DNA from: Usnea hakonensis
Taxonomy: Eukaryota; Ascomycota; Lecanoromycetes; Lecanorales; Parmeliaceae
DNA: 64,000 nucleotides
Reading direction: 5' to 3'
Assembly: GCA_013423325.1 (NCBI GenBank)
Contig: BLJB01000107.1
Location: forward strand, 41,599 to 105,598
This document shows, in pieces, positions 58,311 through 64,000 of this stretch (the first letter of the stretch is position 1; each line of letters begins with the position of its first letter). Made by a program: the position numbers and the translations under genes. The notes under the pieces are model-generated. The model saw only the letters and a list, made by a program, of their open reading frames with translations, was not told the origin of the DNA and ran no database searches.

Positions 58311-59400
58311 AAGTAGAAGTCGTGGTGGTTGGTAAGCATCAGCATTTGAGCGACGCATTTCAATGGGATCTTTTTGGGGAATTACGATGTACGGCTTTAT
58401 AGATTTATATACCTTTTTTTTATCACGAAAGTGGTCGAATCATGAACCTTATCCCTCAAATAATCTTCCTTCCCTTCTCTACTCTGTCCCCTCACTCCCC
58501 CCCCCCTCCCTCTCCCCTCTCTCCCCCCTGCCCTGTAGGTCCTTCCACGAGCATATAGATATCAGCCCGCCAGCCCGCCAGCCAGCCAGCTCCATCTCGG
58601 TATAATAAAAAAAAATAAGGAATCGTCCGTCCCCCCCCCTTCGAGATAGGATTTTTCGTGCTGGGGTTTCTGGAGGGTTGGTGAAGGAGCGAGATTTAAT
58701 GGATGAGCGAGGGAGGGAGGGAAGATTTTGGGGAAGAGGGGGGGGGGGGGGGGGGGGGGGAAGGGGGGGGGGGGGGGGGGGGGGGGTCTTGAATAGAGGA
58801 CAGTTAGGGGTCGATTTGGGGGGCTAGGGGGGGTGAGTGGGGTGAAGGGGGTGTGCTTTTTAATGGGGGATTAGGATACTTGGTTTATCACGAAGGGGGA
58901 TGAGAGGGGGGGGGATTAGGCCACTCACTTGGTTATTAGAAAGGGGGATGAGAGGGGAGGGGGGGGATTTCGGGAAACGTGTCTGTTCTATCAATCATTC
59001 TTTCGTCCGCTGTGATCGATCATTTTGTATACTGGTACGACGGCGAAGGATAAAATGAGCCTTCGATAAGGAAAGCAGCCGTACTGGACCTCTCGGGCTC
59101 CCCCTTCCCAATCGATTTTCTTTGGAGTCGGAAAAAATACAATGATTAAGCCCTTTTTGTATTTGACATTAGATATTGTTTAAGTAGACGACGACCAGCC
59201 ACCAATCCTTTCATTTTGCATAGAGAACCCGGCGACAACATCGCTATGCAAGATTTTGCTCCCCCAACGCCTCGCTTGCTATGACGTATTAGAGACAGCA
59301 ATTATCCGTCCACTATCAAAAGAAATCGAATTGCCATGACTTGTAAATCTCACTTGTTGTGCTTTCCCATCTGAACCCATCACCACTGTCAAGTGACCGC
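58311..59400. other. Low-complexity intergenic region
   Basis: No gene. CT-rich DNA at 58480-58550 with CAGCCCGC/CAGC units at 58562-58590 is followed by a G-rich block (58650-58980). Confidence 0.6.
58738..58786. repeat. Poly-G tract
   Basis: About 23 G, two A, then about 24 G, inside a strongly G-rich block extending to 58980. Exact length is likely unreliable in the assembly. Confidence 0.75.
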
Positions 59401-61211
59401 TCATGAAGTCCTCTTCACAACGAACACTCCGACCTCTATTCCATCTCTCGCGGCATCATCCTCTTTGTATAGCCTCTCCTTCACTCCGTCACACACTTCG
59501 CGGACGAGATCTGAAGCCGTCACGTCCTCAATATCGCCCGAGACATTCATCTTGTTTGGTAGCATATGTCCTTTGTTGAAATACGCATTGACAACCTTCG
59601 TGATCCTTTCGTTCTCCTGGTGAATCCACCACTGCGTCCACTCTTTCCGCTCTAGCGGCACTATCTGTGAATTCGAGTGTATTATCTTAAACTTTGGTTT
59701 TGGGCGATTCGAAGGCGGTATGCTGACGCGCTCAAGCTGGCGGAGTAGGGCGGAAAGTTTGCGTAGCATATTCTCGAAAGGAAGCATTTGGTTCACAGCC
59801 GCAACTTTGCCGATGCCGCACGCAAAGTCGGCAGAGAGCTTGTATAGGCCGTTCATGTTGCGCAGCAAAGGGTCAAGAATGGCACCAAGATATTTGGATA
59901 TGAATGTGTCAGCTCCTCGAAACGTTGGATAGATGAAGACGAGCATGCCTCTAGGCGAGAGCTCGACGAGTCGGTCGACAAGGACTGACGGAGCATCCGT
60001 AGCGAAGAGGTGGAGATATTCCTCTGTGGATGAGGGTGGAATGAAGCGTTCAAGTAAGGAGACGCTGATGCTCGAAGGCGGCACCACGGGGTGTGGAGAG
60101 GAGGGGACGGAGGTATTGAGGGCGTGGCGGTAATCCATTGCAACGACCGCTTTTGGGAAGACATTCATGCTGAAATAGTCGGCTCCAGAGGCACCGATGT
60201 TGGGCGTTGTGATAGGGCTGTTGGGGATATGGTTCATGTTGAACTTGACAGGCACTGCGTAGGTTATGTCGATTGAAAGATCGCCAGGATCAGCGCTGTC
60301 TTGAATGGCCCCTTCGATGACTTGGAAGGTGGTTGCAACGGGTCCTATGATTTCTGTTGTCTGTACAGGAACCTTAATATCTCCAATGAATGTAGGCGGC
60401 TTATTTTCATCTTGTGGCTTAACCATAATGTTCGTGAGAGGGCAAGGTTGGGTATGGCAAAGCGTATACACGACATAATTGGAAGCAGCGACATCGATAT
60501 TGGCGACTAGGGTGGTCAGTATAAGGTACACTTTGCGCTTGCAATGACTTCGAGATACTCACCAAGTACATCAGTAGCTTCCTTGAGCCATTCGAAACGA
60601 CTAGGCACAACATCACTGTTCTCACTGTCAGACCCCGTAGGATCTGATCCAAACTCAGCATTCCCCACCTGGAGCTCTGAGGCTGCTAGGGTTGCGGGGT
60701 TCGATACATGTGTAGAAGCTTCAGAGGCAGTGGCTACGTGGCCGGGCACAGAAGCAGAGTCTGAATTGTCAGGAGACGGTGTCTTTGGCATGGCGATTGC
60801 TGGGTACGAGGATCTTCTCGAAACTGATGGAAAGGAAGTTGGGGCTGGGTTCGACAGGCAATCATGGATGGTCGCTTCGTCGGGTGGGGTGAGCAGAGCG
60901 TCTGGTACACGTGAAGAGATACCCAGGGATTTGAAGGATGGAAGTTGGAGGTGCTGTCGATGTTTCACTGGAATTGGTAGCGAATGCATGTCTGTGTTCT
61001 GGACAACATCGGCGTCGAGATCATTAAGAACAGGGGCGGTGAAGTCACATAAGTGATACTTCTTTCCTCCAGATGCTCTACAACTAGGAAGCTCAGAATC
61101 CGAATAGCCCCTAGAGCTTAAGCCAGCCTTTAAAGGCATTCCCTCTGCTGAACTGGCCACATCATGTTCGGGCACGAGCGGCTGTGAGCAAGCCGATGCC
61201 TTTGTGGTCAT
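59401..61211 (-). CDS. Conserved-looking fungal protein of unknown function
   Basis: The protein has 584 aa from exons 61211-60563 and 60506-59401. The 56-bp intron has a GTGAGT donor and CCTAG acceptor, giving FEWLKEATDVLVANIDVAAS in frame. Residues 1-190 are disordered and Ser/Pro-rich. The rest is a folded, intron-free domain with mixed hydrophobic pattern (ATTFQVIEGAIQDS, LVDRLVELSPRGMLVFIYPTFRGADTFIS, LLRQLERVSIPPS, EWTQWWIHQENERITKVV). The LVFIYPTFRG stretch before a long helix recalls a Rossmann-like or methyltransferase-like core, but no SAM motif is visible. I do not recognise the family. Confidence 0.75.
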
Positions 61212-63890
61212 TGCATCCGTTGCATACTATGACACAAAGGCTGATTGAGGGGAAGGGAGGAAGGGAGAAAGTTGAGTCTCACAGATGATTGAATATTAAG
61301 AATAATTGTGTACCGATGCTGTGTCGTCAAGAAGGACAAAAGAAGTGGATATTTTATTTTCGGAGCAAAGCAAAGCCGTTAAGATGCCTGTCAGCAGATA
61401 GGCGGAGAAAATCCAAAAGGGACTGTGGATTGGTATGTAGGATCATTAAGAGAATTGGTCATCAGAAGGAAAGACAGTCTGTATCATTATTATTGTATTG
61501 TGTACGGTGTAGAGTCAATAGAGAAGGAAGACAGGTGAGCAGCAAGTGGATATACGACTACCTTAGTTTACTTGGTTGCTGTAGGAGAGTCTAGACCGGT
61601 CTCCGGCGTGTGCAGAGGAAAGAAAAATAAATTAAAATTTTTGGTGAGGCAACAGCGTTTGAGCTACAGCCTTCATAGGCTAAGGCAAGGTAAGGCAAGG
61701 CAAGGTAAATTAGGGTACTTTGGAGCCTTAGAGCGACAGCAAAGGGGAAAGGGTAGCCGTGAATAGACTTATTATGCCGCTTAGCCGTTCAGCCTCTTGG
61801 GCTGATCCCTGCTAATTTGCCCGCCAACCTGCACGTTTCAGAGCCTAAATCCCACTTTAGCAACGGCTTTTTCCCTTCGGACCACTCAATTTCTTCAATT
61901 TTTGTGAGAGTAGGCATATGACTTGCAGCTGGCTCCGCTCCAGTGCATTTGTCTAGTATGGCATGCTCTCTGCTTTCGGACTCGCCCTTTCTACATTTCT
62001 CTTCAAGGTGTCAGCAACAACATCTTTCAGGCACCCAGAGCATCACTTGTACCCAGTACTAGGTACGTACCTTCAACCAGTGAGACTCTGGAATGATTTA
62101 GCTTCGCGAGTTGCCGCCCATTCGCAAAAGTCAATGTGCGGTCAGAAGCCACAACAGAAATGTTGTAGCACGGAAGGCAGCGGAGCCTGGTCCTCCTGAG
62201 ACCTCAGACATCAAAGGAGGCGCGTTGCCGGTTTGGTGGAAAGATGGCAAAATTCCTCATGCGGGCCCATCGAATTCCCGCCCATTTCAGCAATCACCAT
62301 CGCGATCATCGGCTTTCAAGAGCCTAATCAACAGGGTCGATCCTGGGAAAAAACAAGTTTATTGCACCGCACTGATTGGAAGGACGCAGGCAAGGACATA
62401 GATCCTGGAGTCTCTGACACCGCATTGGCTCAACCTTAAGCCCGGCAGCAGCCGAATTCACCAACCTCCGTGGCCATGCGTTCTGAAGATGTCGCAACGG
62501 GTATGTAACGGGCATACATCACACTATCAATTTGCGCTTGCGCAATCTCAAAGCAAGAACCTTGTTTGCGGTTGCAGTCTTATTTCACGGCTATCCTTGT
62601 CCCTGGCAAGGACGTGCGTTGCATGGCCTTGAAACAGCGCACAGTCCGGAGATCGGAGACTCCCTGAGATGTTGAAGCTGGTGCAGGATTTTCTTCAGGG
62701 CATCGGATAAGTCCAGTCGGAGAGGTGAGGCGGCCGGCTGAATTATCCCGATTGGCAGAGAGAAAATACCGAGGGACTAGTAAGCTGCGTGGCACGATTA
62801 CGTGATTTTCAGAGCGACGACAACACATCCTCGGGCAACCTCGTTCTTGATACAGTCATACATGAGCATAAATCCCTCTACAAGACAATCACTTTATGGC
62901 CTCAATACCATCTCCACAACCGTCTTCCATCTCGTGGTCGTCACCCCCAGAACCCATCTATCTGAGCGAACAGGTGGCCGGGCTGCATATTAAGGCTGAT
63001 GCCTGGACGCCTTGGGCATGAAAAATAGAAGAATATGTGACTCACTACTTTCCATTCGCATTGAAACAGTAACCGAAATCACCTCTTCCAAACTCAACAC
63101 CACCAACCCAAACTCATACATCTAACGACCTCTAACCCCAAGCACGACAAAGCATACACCCAAAAAAATCTGCATCCAAAATCCTACCCTTCATAATCCA
63201 ACCGAACCACACCTCCCATCCCAGCCGCTCATTTCTACTCTCTCACATTGGAAAAGCACACCTAATCCAAAAGATCCCAGTAAAGCAATCGGAACCCCTC
63301 TCTCCTCCTCACTCAAAATCAAGTAACAGCAAATCCCCCCTTCCCATAGACCCAAACATCTTCCCACCCATACTTCGAAACCAAACCCCCCCTCCCTCTT
63401 CGTTTCCCCTCTCCCTACAATCTATATCAGGATATCCCAATATACTCGCAAAAAACAAGCAGTACCAAAGAGCCCTCCCTTCCCATGCCATTCAAGCACC
63501 CTCCCTTCTCGCTATTCCTTACCTCGAGCATTAGAAGCAGAAACAGCATTTCGTGCCCATCCATGAACACAAGACCCCAGGGTCCCGAGGGACTTGGAAC
63601 ATCTTTCCCGCTAACCACCTGATTTCTTCTCAACACTCACAAACAAATGAGTAAATAAATAAACACATTGTAGGGTAAAACATTACGTATACATAGAATC
63701 ACGTGCCGGGCTATAGATCGTAGGGTATAAATAAATCGCAGACGGAAATATCAGTAGACTTTCCTCTGTCAATGCATGATTTATATATAAGGGGAAATGG
63801 TACCTGAAAGTGAGGTGAGAAAGAGAGAGACGAGGATAGGGGTCGACATCTGTCTATGTCTTGAATGGTAGGGATATATATAGGCCGAGT
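61212..63890. other. Right-hand intergenic region
   Basis: No supported gene in 2.7 kb. Features seen are tandem AAGGCAAGGTA units at 61680-61710 and an A/C-rich, C-biased block at 63080-63480. The ORFs here lack domain-like composition. Confidence 0.5.
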
Positions 63891-63895
63891 CTATT

Positions 63896-63983
63896 CGTAC
63901 ACCCCCTTCCCCTACGCGTACACCCCCCAAACCCCTAGGCGTACACCCCCGAGTCCCCTAGGCGTACACCCCCCCAAATCCGG
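63896..63983. repeat. Minisatellite, four CGTACACCCCC units
   Basis: CGTACACCCCC begins at 63896, 63917, 63940 and 63963, a period of 21-23 bp with spacers such as CAAACCCCTAGG and GAGTCCCCTAGG. The array may continue beyond the window. Confidence 0.8.
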
Positions 63984-64000
63984 TTAGCGGTATCCAAATG

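Overview
The window is nuclear DNA of a filamentous ascomycete (Pezizomycotina). The evidence is many protein genes split by short introns (about 45-150 bp) with GTRNGY-type donors and YAG acceptors, plus gene families typical of this group: a group X-type histidine kinase, an AflR-type Zn2Cys6 regulator, a non-reducing polyketide synthase, a UDP-galactopyranose mutase and a full-size PDR transporter. I cannot name the genus. All exon models below were spliced by eye and checked only for frame and family similarity.

Layout. 1-6.6 kb: the N-terminal two thirds of a large hybrid-histidine-kinase-like protein (cut by the left edge) and a WW-domain protein, both on the minus strand. 9.3-28.8 kb: a secondary-metabolite gene cluster. 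It holds an AflR-like regulator (+), a 2117-aa SAT-KS-MAT-PT-ACP-ACP-TE polyketide synthase (-), an FAD monooxygenase (-), a short-chain dehydrogenase (+), a cytochrome P450 (+) and a berberine-bridge-type FAD oxidase (+). A triose-phosphate-type transporter (-) and a divergent aldo/keto reductase (+) at 29.3-32.5 kb may belong to it or mark its border. 33-35 kb: two small secretory-pathway proteins (one secreted, one GPI-anchored) flanking an assembly gap. 35.7-40 kb: a DJ-1/PfpI protein, a SAM methyltransferase and an APH-like kinase. 43-61.2 kb: mostly housekeeping or signalling genes: UDP-galactopyranose mutase, a Ser-rich unknown protein, a PDK1-type AGC kinase with a C-terminal PH domain, a lactonase-like metallo-beta-lactamase protein, a PDR-type ABC transporter and an unknown 584-aa protein. 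The last 2.8 kb has no gene I can support and ends in a short minisatellite.

How the genes may work together (inference). The synthase would build and cyclise an aromatic polyketide and release it through its thioesterase. The FAD monooxygenase, P450, SDR and FAD oxidase would hydroxylate, reduce and oxidatively couple or dehydrogenate it, under the pathway-specific AflR-like factor. I could not match this gene set to a known product. Intergenic DNA carries recurring TACCTTA/TAAGGTA low-complexity motifs, a perfect 15-bp hairpin with a GAAA loop, long homopolymers and a two-base N gap.
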